In this document: positions 49,397 to 57,919 of the stretch, piece by piece
Position numbering within the stretch: position 1 is the stretch's first letter
How the letters are laid out: the number at the start of each line of letters is the position of its first letter
NCBI RefSeq assembly: GCF_030815485.1
Contig: NZ_JAUSWV010000002.1
Span: 2,170,001 to 2,234,000 of the forward strand
DNA: 64,000 nucleotides
Source of the DNA: Streptomyces rishiriensis
Lineage (GTDB): Bacteria > Actinomycetota > Actinomycetes > Streptomycetales > Streptomycetaceae
Direction of reading: 5' to 3'
The notes under the pieces: generated by a model
The model's database searches: none
Seen by the model: the letters and a program-made list of their open reading frames with translations, nothing else
Told to the model about the DNA's origin: nothing
Made by a program: the position numbers and the translations under genes

Positions 49397-50257
49397 TCAC
49401 AACTCCTTGCGGAGATCCCGGAGGATCTCCTTCGTGCGATGTGCTGTAGCGGCCTGCGCCGCCATGCGGTCCATGACCTCGAGGTGGGTCGCCACTTCGG
49501 TGCGGGCGTCGAGATAGACGGCGCCGGTCAGGTACTCGCTGTAGACCATGTCCGGAAGCTCCGGCATGGCGAATCGGAACAGCACGAAGGGCCCGTACGT
49601 GCCCGGATGCGGCCCGTTCTCGAACGGGGCGATCTGCAAGGTCACATTGGGCAGCTTCGCGGCTTGGAGCAGGGTGTCGATCTGCGCGCGCATCACCTCC
49701 GGGCCGCCGACCGGGCGACGCAGCACCGTCTCGTCCATCACGACCCACAGCCGGGGGGCGTCCTGACGGGTGAGCAGATCCTGGCGTTGTATGCGCAGGT
49801 CGACGAGGCGCTCGATGTCCTCCGGGCGGGTCTGGCCGATGGCTCCGGACGTCAGGACACCGCGCGCGTAGTCCTTGGTCTGGAGCAGGCCGGGCACGAA
49901 GTGGGGCTCGTACTGGCGGATCAGGGCGGCGGCGCCCTCGAGGCTGACATGCATCGAGAACCAGCCGGGCAGGACGTCGTGGAACCGCTGCCACCAACCC
50001 GGCTTGTTCGCGTCCTCGGCGAGCTGGACGAAGCCCTCGGCCTCCTCGTCGGTGACTCCGTAGGCCTTCAGCAGCAGCTGGAGGTACGGAATCTTGAGGC
50101 TGACCTCGGCCATCTCCATACGACGGACCGTGGCGGGCGCGACGCGCAGGATGCGGGCGGCTTCCTCGCGCTTGAGCCCGGCGCGTTCCCGCAGGTCCAG
50201 CAGGCGCCGGCCGAGGACGACCTGTCCGACCGTCGGCGCGGACCGCGGTTCGCTCAC
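49397..50257 (-). CDS. XRE-family regulator with DUF5753 (Scr1-type) domain
   Basis: The 286-aa protein has an N-terminal helix-turn-helix (LRERAGLKREEAARILRVAPATVRRMEMAEVSLK, about 17-50) and the long C-terminal DUF5753 region with its markers YEPHFVPGLLQTKDYARGV (about 135), RIQRQDLLTRQD and LPNVTLQIAPFENGPHPGTYGPFVLFRF. It directly precedes the DUF397 gene. The intergenic palindromes toward the divergent ATPase gene are candidate operators for it. Confidence 0.93.
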   Translation of the reverse strand: MSEPRSAPTVGQVVLGRRLLDLRERAGLKREEAARILRVAPATVRRMEMAEVSLKIPYLQLLLKAYGVTDEEAEGFVQLAEDANKPGWWQRFHDVLPGWFSMHVSLEGAAALIRQYEPHFVPGLLQTKDYARGVLTSGAIGQTRPEDIERLVDLRIQRQDLLTRQDAPRLWVVMDETVLRRPVGGPEVMRAQIDTLLQAAKLPNVTLQIAPFENGPHPGTYGPFVLFRFAMPELPDMVYSEYLTGAVYLDARTEVATHLEVMDRMAAQAATAHRTKEILRDLRKEL

Positions 50258-50470
50258 GCTCCACCTCCACGAAGAGCCCGGCCGCTCATGCGGGGGCCGA
50301 ACGAGCCCCGACCCGGCCGGTCACGAAAAGAATCCCGACAGCCTTACGGCGCCGCTCGAGATCCGTCCGAAGGTCTGTACGCATACGTACGGATCTTCGA
50401 CGATCCCAAGTGGCGCCGTTCAACGTGCTGTTGCGAGCAGTGTGCCACGGCCCCCCACCGCGTCACACAG

Positions 50471-50506
50471 CACTCTGCATTTTTCAGAGTGACACTTGCC
50501 AAGTGT
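50471..50506. promoter_or_regulatory. Twin palindromes between XRE and anti-sigma-type ATPase genes
   Basis: Two adjacent inverted repeats: CACTCTG-N7-CAGAGTG (50471-50491) and ACACTTG-C-CAAGTGT (50492-50506). The second is a typical dimeric regulator half-site pair. They lie 17 nt before the ATPase gene start and 214 bp from the XRE gene start. Confidence 0.5.
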
Positions 50507-50522
50507 TCATGGCGGGGAGATA

Positions 50523-51470
50523 GTGGCAAGCGTGATTCCGTCCGCGCCCTTAGGAACAGACGCCGCCGCAGGCCACCCCCAGGGTCTCGGTGCCAGCGCG
50601 GGAGCAGGCCCAGACCAGGCCGCTGCCGAGCGCCGGTTCCGATTCGAACTGGCCGCCCATCCGGGTTCCCCCGCCCAGGCCAGACGCCTGACGAGGGCCC
50701 GGCTGACCGGCTGGTCGGTGTGCGAGGACACCTGTGACACCGCCGCCCTGGTCATATCCGAGCTGGTCACCAACGCGATCGTGCACACCGCGAGCGACAC
50801 CGTCGTCTGCGAGCTGCACGACGGCGACGACCTGGTCCGCATAGCCGTGCGCGACCAGGGGTGCGCGCCGGGTGAGCCGCACCCCTCCCCGCAGCGCCCC
50901 GAGGAGGAGCACGGCAGGGGACTGCTCCTCGTCGAAGCCCTCTGTCATGCCTGGGGCGCCCAGGAGCACGGACCCGGCCTGCTGGTCTGGGCCGACCTGA
51001 CGCGCAAGGCCGACGCCCTGCGCGATCCCGCCGAGCCCTGCAACAGCCTGGACGCGGCCGAACCGCACCACGCCGACCTGGGCGAGCTGCTCGACACCCT
51101 CGACGAGTTCCACGACGGTCCGGCCGAGCCGCGCACCGGCCCCGCCGGGCCCCGCAACGACCTCGGCTGGGGGTCCCGCCCGAAGCCGGGACCGTCCGAC
51201 GGCCCGGCCGACGAGGACGAGCAGGCCGAGCAGTGGTACCGCGCCATGGCCGGCCGGGCCGCCCGACCGCACCCCGCGCCGCCGGCCCTGCCCGCCTCCG
51301 TCAAGCCCGCACCCGCCGCACCCGACGGTCCGGCTCCCCGTATCGCGCCGCAGTGGCACCGCACGCCCGGCGGCCACGGAGGATACGAGGGCGGTCGCGA
51401 CGGAAGGCCGGCCGGCCACTTGGCCGGACCCCTCCCGCTCGAGCACGGCCGCGAGCGGGGAAGGGCATGA
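50523..51470 (+). CDS. Anti-sigma-type GHKL ATPase with Pro-rich tail
   Basis: A histidine-kinase-like ATPase (HATPase_c_2; RsbW/SpoIIAB-like) of about 315 aa. The N-box is ELVTNAIVHT (about 80-89), the G1 region AVRDQGCAPGEP and the G2-like EEEHGRGLLLVEALCHAWG (about 126-145). The last 150 residues are Pro/Ala/Gly-rich, with no fold. In Streptomyces these proteins sit beside XRE/DUF397 pairs. The start is uncertain: GTG at 50523, or the next GTG 9 nt later. Its stop overlaps the next gene (ATGA). Partner anti-sigma or antagonist not known. Confidence 0.85.
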   Translation: MASVIPSAPLGTDAAAGHPQGLGASAGAGPDQAAAERRFRFELAAHPGSPAQARRLTRARLTGWSVCEDTCDTAALVISELVTNAIVHTASDTVVCELHDGDDLVRIAVRDQGCAPGEPHPSPQRPEEEHGRGLLLVEALCHAWGAQEHGPGLLVWADLTRKADALRDPAEPCNSLDAAEPHHADLGELLDTLDEFHDGPAEPRTGPAGPRNDLGWGSRPKPGPSDGPADEDEQAEQWYRAMAGRAARPHPAPPALPASVKPAPAAPDGPAPRIAPQWHRTPGGHGGYEGGRDGRPAGHLAGPLPLEHGRERGRA

Positions 51471-51913
51471 GCGCGGTCTCCGGCCGGATTCCGCTGCTGA
51501 CCCTCGACACCCTCGTCCGCCTCCAGCGCGGGCCGGGCGGAACACACCCCCCGGTGCCGCCGCGCCGACTGGCCGTGCCCGACGGCATGACGGTCCCGCT
51601 GGGCTGCGACGCCGTCTCCGTCCCCGCCCGCCTCGGCCCGCTGCTCATGCCCCGCCTGCCGCGCGTGGGCTGCGTCTACGCCGACGAGGCGCGCTGGTGG
51701 TGGCTGGTGCCGTCCGACTCCGACTACGCCCTGGAGTGGCCCGCCCCCGCGCACTACGCCACGGGCGCCCTCCTGCCGGACTCACCGCACGTTCCGGGCC
51801 TCATCCACCGACCGGACGGCACGGTTCCGTACACCCCGCCGATCCCTCTCTACCTGGCCATGTGCCGCCTCACGGGCACGACGCCCACCTGGTCGCGGGC
51901 GATCAGCGCGTAG
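51467..51913 (+). CDS. Conserved hypothetical protein coupled to the ATPase gene
   Basis: The 148-aa protein begins at the ATG overlapping the ATPase stop. It has VYADEARWWWLVPSDSDYALEWPAPAHYATGALLPDS in the middle, with an unusual density of Trp and Tyr, and a C-terminal IPLYLAMCRLTGTTPTW. No motif known to me. Conservation of the ATPase-hypothetical pair beside XRE genes would make it part of the same regulatory unit. It is likely cytosolic. Confidence 0.7.
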   Translation: MSAVSGRIPLLTLDTLVRLQRGPGGTHPPVPPRRLAVPDGMTVPLGCDAVSVPARLGPLLMPRLPRVGCVYADEARWWWLVPSDSDYALEWPAPAHYATGALLPDSPHVPGLIHRPDGTVPYTPPIPLYLAMCRLTGTTPTWSRAISA

Positions 51914-52057
51914 CCCGGCGCCCCTGCGTGGGACGGCCCCGGGGCTGTCCCGGCGCACGCCCGCGCGTCCCGGCTCTCCCGTCCCGCGCCCTGCCCTCAC
52001 CCGCCCCGTCCCGGGATAGTGGCCGTTCGTCGACTATCGCGACCGGGGAGGCCGACG

Positions 52058-54083
52058 GTGGGAGAGGCACGAGGGTCGGGCACGGCTGGGGAGGCGGGCA
52101 CGGCTGGGGAGGCGGGCAGGGCACCGGAGCCGGGCACGGCACGCAAACCACAGGGTTCCGACGAGCGTGACGTGTCCGGGTCGGAGCGGCTCCTCTTCGG
52201 CGGCCCGCTCCGCTACGACACGGGGTGGAACCAGCACCGGGACGCCTTTCTGGAGCTGAACTTCCGCGCCATGATCACCCGGCTGCCGTCCCTTCTGCGC
52301 ACCAGCCTCCGGCTGGCCCGGCAGGCCGACCCGAAGGCCGCCCGGATCGTGCTGTCCGCGGAGATCGCCCGGGGCGTGGCGCAGGCGATCGGCCTGCTCG
52401 CCATGAACGCCGTGCTGGGCCGGCTCATCACCGGCGGCCCGATCGAGGACCGGCTGCGCGGCGCCGCCCCCGCACTGGCCGCCATGGCCGCCGTCCTGCT
52501 GATCGGAGCGCTGCTGCGGGCCGCGTCGATCTATGCCACCGGGCGGCTCGAGCCCAAGGTGGAGCGGGTGGCGACCGAGCTCTATCTGGAGCGGGCGGCC
52601 GCCGTCGAGCTGGCCGCGATCGACCACGCCTTCCACAAGCTGCTGGACACCGCTCAGTACGGCGCCCGGTCCAGCCGCTACATGATCAGTCACGGCACGC
52701 GCGTGGTGAACGCCATGATCTCGCTGGCCGCGTCGGCCGGGGTGCTCACCGTGCTCCACCCGCTCCTGCTGCCGCTGCTGGTCACGATGACGCTGCCGAG
52801 CGCCTGGAGCGCGCTGACCAACGCCCGGCGCCGCTACGAGTCCTTCCACACCTGGGTGCAGCACGCGCGCGCGGGTCACCTGATCGCCGGTCTCCTCACC
52901 GAACCGGCGGCCGCGCCCGAGATCCGCGTCCACGGCGTCGGCCCCTTCCTGCTGCGGCACTTCCGCGCGATGTCGGAGACGGCGGAGGCGGAGCAGGCCC
53001 GGCTGGCCCGGCTCGCGGCCCGCACCGGACTGTTCGCGGCGACCTGGACGGGCCTGGCGACGCTGGCGACGTACGTCACGCTGGGCGGCCTGCTGCTCAC
53101 CGGGACGATGGCGCTGGCGATGGCGGGCACCGCCGTGATCGCGATCCGCAGCGGCTCCGGGAGCCTGAACACCCTCGTCCTGGAGGTCAACCAGCTGCAC
53201 GAGGAGGCCCTGTTCGTGGGCGATCTGCAACGCCTCTACGTGGAGGCGGCCGAACGGGCGATCCCGGTGGGCGGCGCGGCCCTGCCGGAGGAGCCGCGCG
53301 AGATCCGCTTCGAGAACGTCACGTTCGGCTATCCGGGGGAGTCGGCGCGTCCCCGCCCTCGACGACGTCAGCCTCTCGCTCCCGCTCGGCCGGATCATCG
53401 CGCTCGTCGGCGAGAACGGCTCCGGCAAGACGACCCTGGTGAAGCTGCTGGCGGGGCTGTACAACCCGGACCGGGGGCGGATCCTGTGGGACGGCGTGGA
53501 CGCGGCGGCAGCGGACCGCCACCAGCTGGCCGAGCGCATCGCGATGGTGGCACAGGACTTCAAGCGGTGGCCGTTCACGGCCCGGGTCAACGTCGCCATC
53601 GGCCGGTCCGCCGCGCCGCTCACCGAGGAACGGCTGGCCGCGTCGGTCGCGGAGGCGGGTGCCCAGGAGGTGGTGGACGACCTGCCGCGCGGCCTGGACA
53701 CCCTGCTGGCCCGGCACTTCAGCGGCGGTCACGAGCTGTCCGGCGGCCAGTGGCAGCGCCTAGGCATCGCCCGGGCCGCGTACCGGCGCGGCCGGATCCT
53801 GATCGTGGACGAGCCGACGCCAGCCCTGGACGCCCGCGCCGAGCTGGAGGTCTTCGAGAAGATCCGCGCGCTGGCCGACAGCGGCCAGACGGTCGTGCTG
53901 ATCACGCATCGGCTGGCGTCGGTCCGGCACGCGGATCTGGTGCACGTCCTGGACCAGGGCCGGCTGGTGGAGTCCGGAACCCCGGACGAGCTGCTGGCGG
54001 GCGGTGGCGTCTACGCCGAGCTGTACACGCTCCAGGCCGAACAGTTCACGGCGCAGGTGCCCGCCCCGTCCCAGGCGGGCTGA
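52058..54083 (+). pseudogene. ABC exporter (permease-ATPase) split by a frameshift
   Basis: The first frame (start GTG at 52058, GGGGAG 7 nt upstream) encodes about 430 residues with a six-helix exporter domain (helices between about 100 and 390) and the beginning of the nucleotide-binding domain, ending FENVTFGYPGESA. It then loses homology. From about 53350 another frame carries on: LDDVSLSLPLGRIIALVGENGSGKTTLVKLLAGL, LSGGQWQRLGIARA and ILIVDEPTPALDARAELE. One extra base is present somewhere in 53330-53353 (runs GGGGG and CCCC). If real, the protein lacks an ATPase; if a sequencing error, this is an intact half-transporter of about 670 aa. The N-terminal 60 residues are Gly/Ala/Glu repeats. 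Confidence 0.88.
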
Positions 54084-54087
54084 CGGC

Positions 54088-54264
54088 TCACCGCGCGGTG
54101 TCGCCGCCCCGGACGACCACCAGGAACGTGTCCGAGGCGAGGTCCATGACGACCTCGGCGGCCAGCCCCTCCATCCGTCGTGCCTGCGCGAACTCCTCCG
54201 CCGGCCACGAGCCCCGCGGCCCACCCGCGGGAAAGCGCTCGAGCACGGTTCGCCCGTTCACCAT
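54088..54264 (-). CDS. 58-aa conserved-type small protein
   Basis: Convergent with the ABC exporter, with 4 nt between stops. ATG at 54264 is preceded by GGAGGTGCGAG, a strong ribosome site. The product reads MVNGRTVLERFPAGGPRGSW... through EEFAQARRMEGLAAEVVMDL to FLVVVRGGDTAR. It is soluble, with a central amphipathic helix. I recognise no family. A short acidic/hydrophobic protein with such a good start is unlikely to be chance. Confidence 0.6.
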   Translation of the reverse strand: MVNGRTVLERFPAGGPRGSWPAEEFAQARRMEGLAAEVVMDLASDTFLVVVRGGDTAR

Positions 54265-54417
54265 CTCGCACCTCCGATCAGCTGCTGCTTGTAGGAGTTA
54301 ACGCTCTTGGGAGGTCGAAGGCCTCGGCCGGTTGCGGGACTGAGACGCAGTTGACACTCGTTCAGCGCAGAGGGTGAGAATCCCGTCACCTTACGAACAC
54401 GTCGGGCACGCTGCGTG

Positions 54418-55065
54418 TCAGAACTCGTACTCGTCGTGGTAGCGGACCCGCGCGCCGTCCTGCGGTCCCAGCGCCGTCAGGTCCAGGAAGCTCGTCGCCG
54501 GGCCGAGCCGGCCGAGCTCGCGGTCGAACACCGAGTAGGTGTGGAAGACCCGCTCGCCCTCCCGGAGGAAGCAGCTGACCCCGGGCCGCTCGGCGAAACC
54601 GCCGGGCTGCCCCACCGTCGCTTCGAAGTCGCCGTTGAAGTCGTCGTCGTACGAGGAGTACCAGGGCACCGTCCAGCCCATGCGCGCCTTGAACGGCAGG
54701 ATCCGCGTGAACGGCGCCCGGGACACCACGGCGAACGAGGCGCCCTGCGCGTTGAGGTGCGCGAGATGACCGACCTGGTCGAGGAAGGCCGCGCAGCAGC
54801 GGCAGCCGGACTGCCATTCGGGGGCGAACATGAAGTGGTGGACGACGAGTTGACGTCGGCCGCCGAAGAGGTCGAGGAGCCGGGCCTTGCCGTCACCGCC
54901 CTCGAAGACGTACTCCTTGTCGACCTCGACCATGGGCAGTGCACGCCGCTCGGCGCACAGCGCGTCACGCGCGCGTGTCACCGCCTCCTCCTTGGCCAGC
55001 AGTTCCGCGCGCGCGGTGCGCCACTCCTCGCGCGAGACGATCTCCGGAAGCTCCGGATGCGCCAT
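54418..55065 (-). CDS. DUF899 thioredoxin-like protein
   Basis: A 215-aa protein of the DUF899 family with an N-terminal helix LVSREEWRTARAELLAKEEAVTRARDAL-like segment, RALPMVEVDKEYVFEG, and the thioredoxin-like core LLDLFGGRRQLVVHHFMFAPEWQSGCRCCAAFLDQVGHL (about 65-103). The GCRCC cysteines occupy the redox position. HTYSVFDREL and TSFLDLTALGPQD close the fold. DUF899 proteins are common in Streptomyces; substrate not known. Start ATG at 55065 follows GAGGGGCAGCC. Confidence 0.88.
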   Translation of the reverse strand: MAHPELPEIVSREEWRTARAELLAKEEAVTRARDALCAERRALPMVEVDKEYVFEGGDGKARLLDLFGGRRQLVVHHFMFAPEWQSGCRCCAAFLDQVGHLAHLNAQGASFAVVSRAPFTRILPFKARMGWTVPWYSSYDDDFNGDFEATVGQPGGFAERPGVSCFLREGERVFHTYSVFDRELGRLGPATSFLDLTALGPQDGARVRYHDEYEF

Positions 55066-55498
55066 GGCTGCCCCTCCTGTGCGACGGTCCGTCGGAGGGG
55101 TGACTCACGGGCGGCGCGGAACTCATCGCCCGCGCGGAACGGATTTCCGGTGTCGTACTCCTGGACGGCCCGGACGTGCTCGGCGTCCGGAGGTCGGGGA
55201 ACCCGGGGCGCCGGCAGACGGTGCTTCTGAAGACGATGGGCGGCACCTGGCACGCGGCGCTGTCCGCGCACCGCGACGGCCGGGCGTCCAGGTCGGCGTG
55301 ACCAGCCCCGTACGCCGCTGGGGGGATGCGGCCGACACGCGCGCGTACCCGGCACGACCGCGGCCCGTGCAGACGGACGGCTCCGCGGCCACCTCAGGCG
55401 GTCCGGCCGTGGCTTCCTCGCGGTGGAGACGGCCCCGCCGTCACAGAGGCAGGGGCAGAAGCGGGGGCAGCGGCAGCAGCAGGGGCAGGGGCAGGGCC
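55066..55498. other. Long intergenic region with G-rich repeats
   Basis: 433 bp between the DUF899 gene and the FUSC gene. A 41-codon frame (GTG at 55176 to 55301) and its longer startless form are open but without ribosome site or recognisable motif. Around 55447-55495 the plus strand is a run of GGGGCAG/GGCAGC units that could slip or form G-quadruplexes. I see no other element. Confidence 0.5.
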
Positions 55499-57388
55499 CT
55501 ATCCGGCCACCGGCAGATCCGGCACGGGGGCCCGCAGCCCCAACCGGTCCCGCCCCGCGGCGAGTTCGTCGAGGAGTTCGGCGAGGCGCTCCCTGTGCCG
55601 TGCGCCGAGCCGTCCCGTGTCGTCGAGGTGGACGGCGCAGGCGGTGGTCGTGTCGACGAGCCGTTCGAGAACGGCGGCGACCTCGTCGGTGCCCTCCGTG
55701 TGCCGGGCGACGGCGGGCAGTTCGTGGGCGGCGAGCGCGATGGTGGTGCGGGCCTCGGCGAGGGCGCGGTAGGCCTCGCGGCGCAGGGTCCAGCGGACGG
55801 CACGGTCGTCGGGGCCGTCGAGGACATGGGTGAGGTAGGCGTGCGCGGCGTCCACGGCGGCGGCGAGCCGGGCCCGCACCTGGCCGCCGCGCTCCCCCGG
55901 CATCGGCAGATGCCCGACGATCAGCACGATCGCGCAGGCCAGCAGGGTTTCCGCGATCCGGGCCGCGGAGGCCTGGGGCTCTCCGCCGACCATCACCAGG
56001 GACAGCACGAGCACGGTGACGACGGCCGTCTGGGCCGCGAAGTGCCGGGTGGACACGGGGATCAGCGCTCCGCACAGCGCGACCAGCGCCACGAGCCCCT
56101 CCGGCCGGGGCAGCACGGCGGCGAGACCGGCGAAGAACAGCGCCCCGAGGACGGTCCCCGCGGCCCGGCACAGCACCCGGGACACCAGGGGCCCGAGGTC
56201 GGGCTTGACCAGGAAGACAGCCGTGGCGGGCAGCCAGTACCAGTGCGTGTGCCGGCCGTACCACTGGGAGTGGTAGAGGGCCTGGGCGACGGCGGCGCCG
56301 GCCCCGAAGGAGAGGGCGACCCGCAGCCCGTACTCACGGCCGCCCGCCCCGAACGCGGTGCGCAGCAGGTCGCGCGCACCGCGCCGGCGCGCGTGCAGGT
56401 CACCGCCGCTGCCCTGGTCGAAGGCGTCGGCCGCGTGCAGCAGGGCGTCGTCGAGGGCGCGCAGCGCGGGGGCGGACCGGGAGGGCGCGGGCAGCGGCCC
56501 GGTGTGGGTGTTCTCGCGGACGGCGGCGGCGAGGCGTCGGGGCCCGGCCGAGGCCCGCTCCGACAGCGGCTCAGCGGCCCAGGCGAGGGCGGTCGCGGCC
56601 TCGGCCAAGGGCAGCGCGGCGGCGTACTGGGCGTGCAGCCGGCGTTCGGCGGCGGAGCCGGCACCGCGCCGGAGCCGGGGTCCGGCGAGGGCGTCCTGGG
56701 CATGATCGAGGGCCGCGGTGAGCGCGGCGCGGCGGGCGGTGGCCTGTCCGGTACCCACGGCGTCGAGCAGCTCCGCGACGGCGTCGTACACGCGGGCCAC
56801 CGCGTCCCGTTCGCCGTCGAAGCGGAAGTCGCCGGTCATCGCCCCGGGCGTGGGCAGTACGAGCCGCAGCGCGAGCAGCCATCCGGCGCCGGCGAGAAAG
56901 GCGAGGGCGCGGATCCATCCGGCCTCCGGGACGGGCATCCCGGCCCCGATCGCCGCCGCGACGAGCAATTGCGTCCCGGCGCCGGACGCGACGGGCCCGA
57001 TGGCACTCATCCCGCCGGCGAGGAGTCCGAGCCCGGTGAGGACGGCCGTCAGCGCGACGGCCCCGACGTGATCCCCGACATAGGTCCCGACGAGCAGACC
57101 TCCCGCACCCACGAGCGCGGGCGCCCCCAGCCGCTTCACGGCGGTCCGCCTGCTGCCCGGCCGGTCGTTGATCCCGGCGAGCATCGCGGCGATGGCGGCG
57201 ACGACCCCGAGGGAGATCCGGTCGGCGAGGACGGACACCAGGAGCAGCGGCCCGGCGGCCAGCGCCCCCCGCGTGACCGCGCTCCAGGGGACGGGCCCGC
57301 GCTGGGCACGCAGGGCGTGGGCGAGCCAGGGCGGAAGAGCGGCGAGGGAGGCGGATGCGCGTGCGGGAATGTGCGGGCGCGGGGACAC
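55499..57388 (-). CDS. FUSC-family membrane protein (aromatic-acid exporter-like)
   Basis: A 629-aa integral membrane protein with two sets of hydrophobic helices (about residues 15-165 and 330-470) joined and followed by helical cytoplasmic regions. The C-terminal half has the FUSC/YccS signature VALSFGAGAAVAQALYH...YWLPATAVFLVKPDLGPLVSRVLCRAAGTVLGALF (about 345-410). Members export aromatic acids or handle fusaric acid. I choose the GTG at 57388 (AGGAG 5 nt upstream); the longer frame would run back into the Y RNA terminator. Confidence 0.87.
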   Translation of the reverse strand: MSPRPHIPARASASLAALPPWLAHALRAQRGPVPWSAVTRGALAAGPLLLVSVLADRISLGVVAAIAAMLAGINDRPGSRRTAVKRLGAPALVGAGGLLVGTYVGDHVGAVALTAVLTGLGLLAGGMSAIGPVASGAGTQLLVAAAIGAGMPVPEAGWIRALAFLAGAGWLLALRLVLPTPGAMTGDFRFDGERDAVARVYDAVAELLDAVGTGQATARRAALTAALDHAQDALAGPRLRRGAGSAAERRLHAQYAAALPLAEAATALAWAAEPLSERASAGPRRLAAAVRENTHTGPLPAPSRSAPALRALDDALLHAADAFDQGSGGDLHARRRGARDLLRTAFGAGGREYGLRVALSFGAGAAVAQALYHSQWYGRHTHWYWLPATAVFLVKPDLGPLVSRVLCRAAGTVLGALFFAGLAAVLPRPEGLVALVALCGALIPVSTRHFAAQTAVVTVLVLSLVMVGGEPQASAARIAETLLACAIVLIVGHLPMPGERGGQVRARLAAAVDAAHAYLTHVLDGPDDRAVRWTLRREAYRALAEARTTIALAAHELPAVARHTEGTDEVAAVLERLVDTTTACAVHLDDTGRLGARHRERLAELLDELAAGRDRLGLRAPVPDLPVAG

Positions 57389-57577
57389 GGAGCTCCTGTC
57401 GGGGCGAGGGCGGGGTGTGCCTTCGGGCGACGGTGGCCGGGGCTTGTCAGCTGTGAGCTGTGATGTCCACGGTACGGCGCGGTCCTGGAGAGGTGGGAAC
57501 GGTTGTGTTTCGGCGAGGTGACGCCTGGCCCGGATCCCGCGTTCTTTATGAACGCAAGGGCGGAAACGGGAGCGGGA

Positions 57578-57600
57578 CCGGGGGCGTAGCCTGCCCCCGG
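57578..57600 (-). terminator. Putative terminator of the Y RNA
   Basis: Perfect 8-bp stem CCGGGGGC/GCCCCCGG with a 7-nt loop, 41 nt downstream of the Y RNA core on the minus strand and upstream of the FUSC gene. Confidence 0.5.
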
Positions 57601-57640
57601 CCCCTGTCGAGCCACCCATGTCGCACACCGGCGCACTTGA

Positions 57641-57748
57641 GGACCCAGGTCAGTCGTGATGTCGTCGCGTCCTGCCTTTGGACCACCGCGCATCGAGCTG
57701 CGCGGGCCGGACTTGAACCGGCAATTCGACGTCCGGGGGCCTGGGCCC
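57641..57748 (-). ncRNA. yrlA: YrlA-type bacterial Y RNA (permuted tRNA mimic)
   Basis: On the minus strand, in order: GGGCCCAGG (57748-57740); 8 nt; CGTCG (anticodon-stem strand); AATT; T-arm GCCGG-TTCAAGT-CCGGC (57722-57706); CCGCGCA; loop GCTCGA; TGCGCGG (acceptor stem, 7 bp, all paired, 57705-57686); TG; D-arm GTCC-AAAGGCA-GGAC (57683-57669); G; CGACG (57667-57663), pairing with CGTCG; 13 nt; CCTGGGTCC, pairing with the first strand (nine pairs, one G-U). All four tRNA helices have tRNA lengths, and the D-loop has G18G19 and A14/A21 equivalents. The acceptor stem is closed and the ends leave through the anticodon stem. This is the arrangement of YrlA Y RNAs, which bind the Ro60 orthologue Rsr. 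No reading as a normal tRNA is possible. Confidence 0.8.
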
Positions 57749-57919
57749 GGTCGCTCCGGCGATCGGCGGCGAATGCTGAGTCTGGAGCAAGAGTCTGAGA
57801 TTCAACGCGATCCGTCCCAGGATTGCCCGGCGGGTACGGTTCGCTCGTCACGACAAGCTTCAGGTTCAGCTTGCGCTCCTCGCGCACCCCGGTCTCGAAG
57901 GGCCGGGGAGTCTCGAAGG

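Noticed and set aside
55104..55301. Open frame in the spacer between DUF899 and FUSC genes
   Set aside because: No start codon in the first 24 codons, no ribosome site before the only GTG (55176), and a product of 41 aa without a recognisable motif.
57641..57760. A normal tRNA gene or a pair of truncated tRNA genes
   Set aside because: No 5' acceptor strand exists upstream of the T-arm half, and no T-arm exists downstream of the D-arm half. The two halves match each other instead (anticodon-stem and acceptor pairings), which fits a permuted Y RNA.
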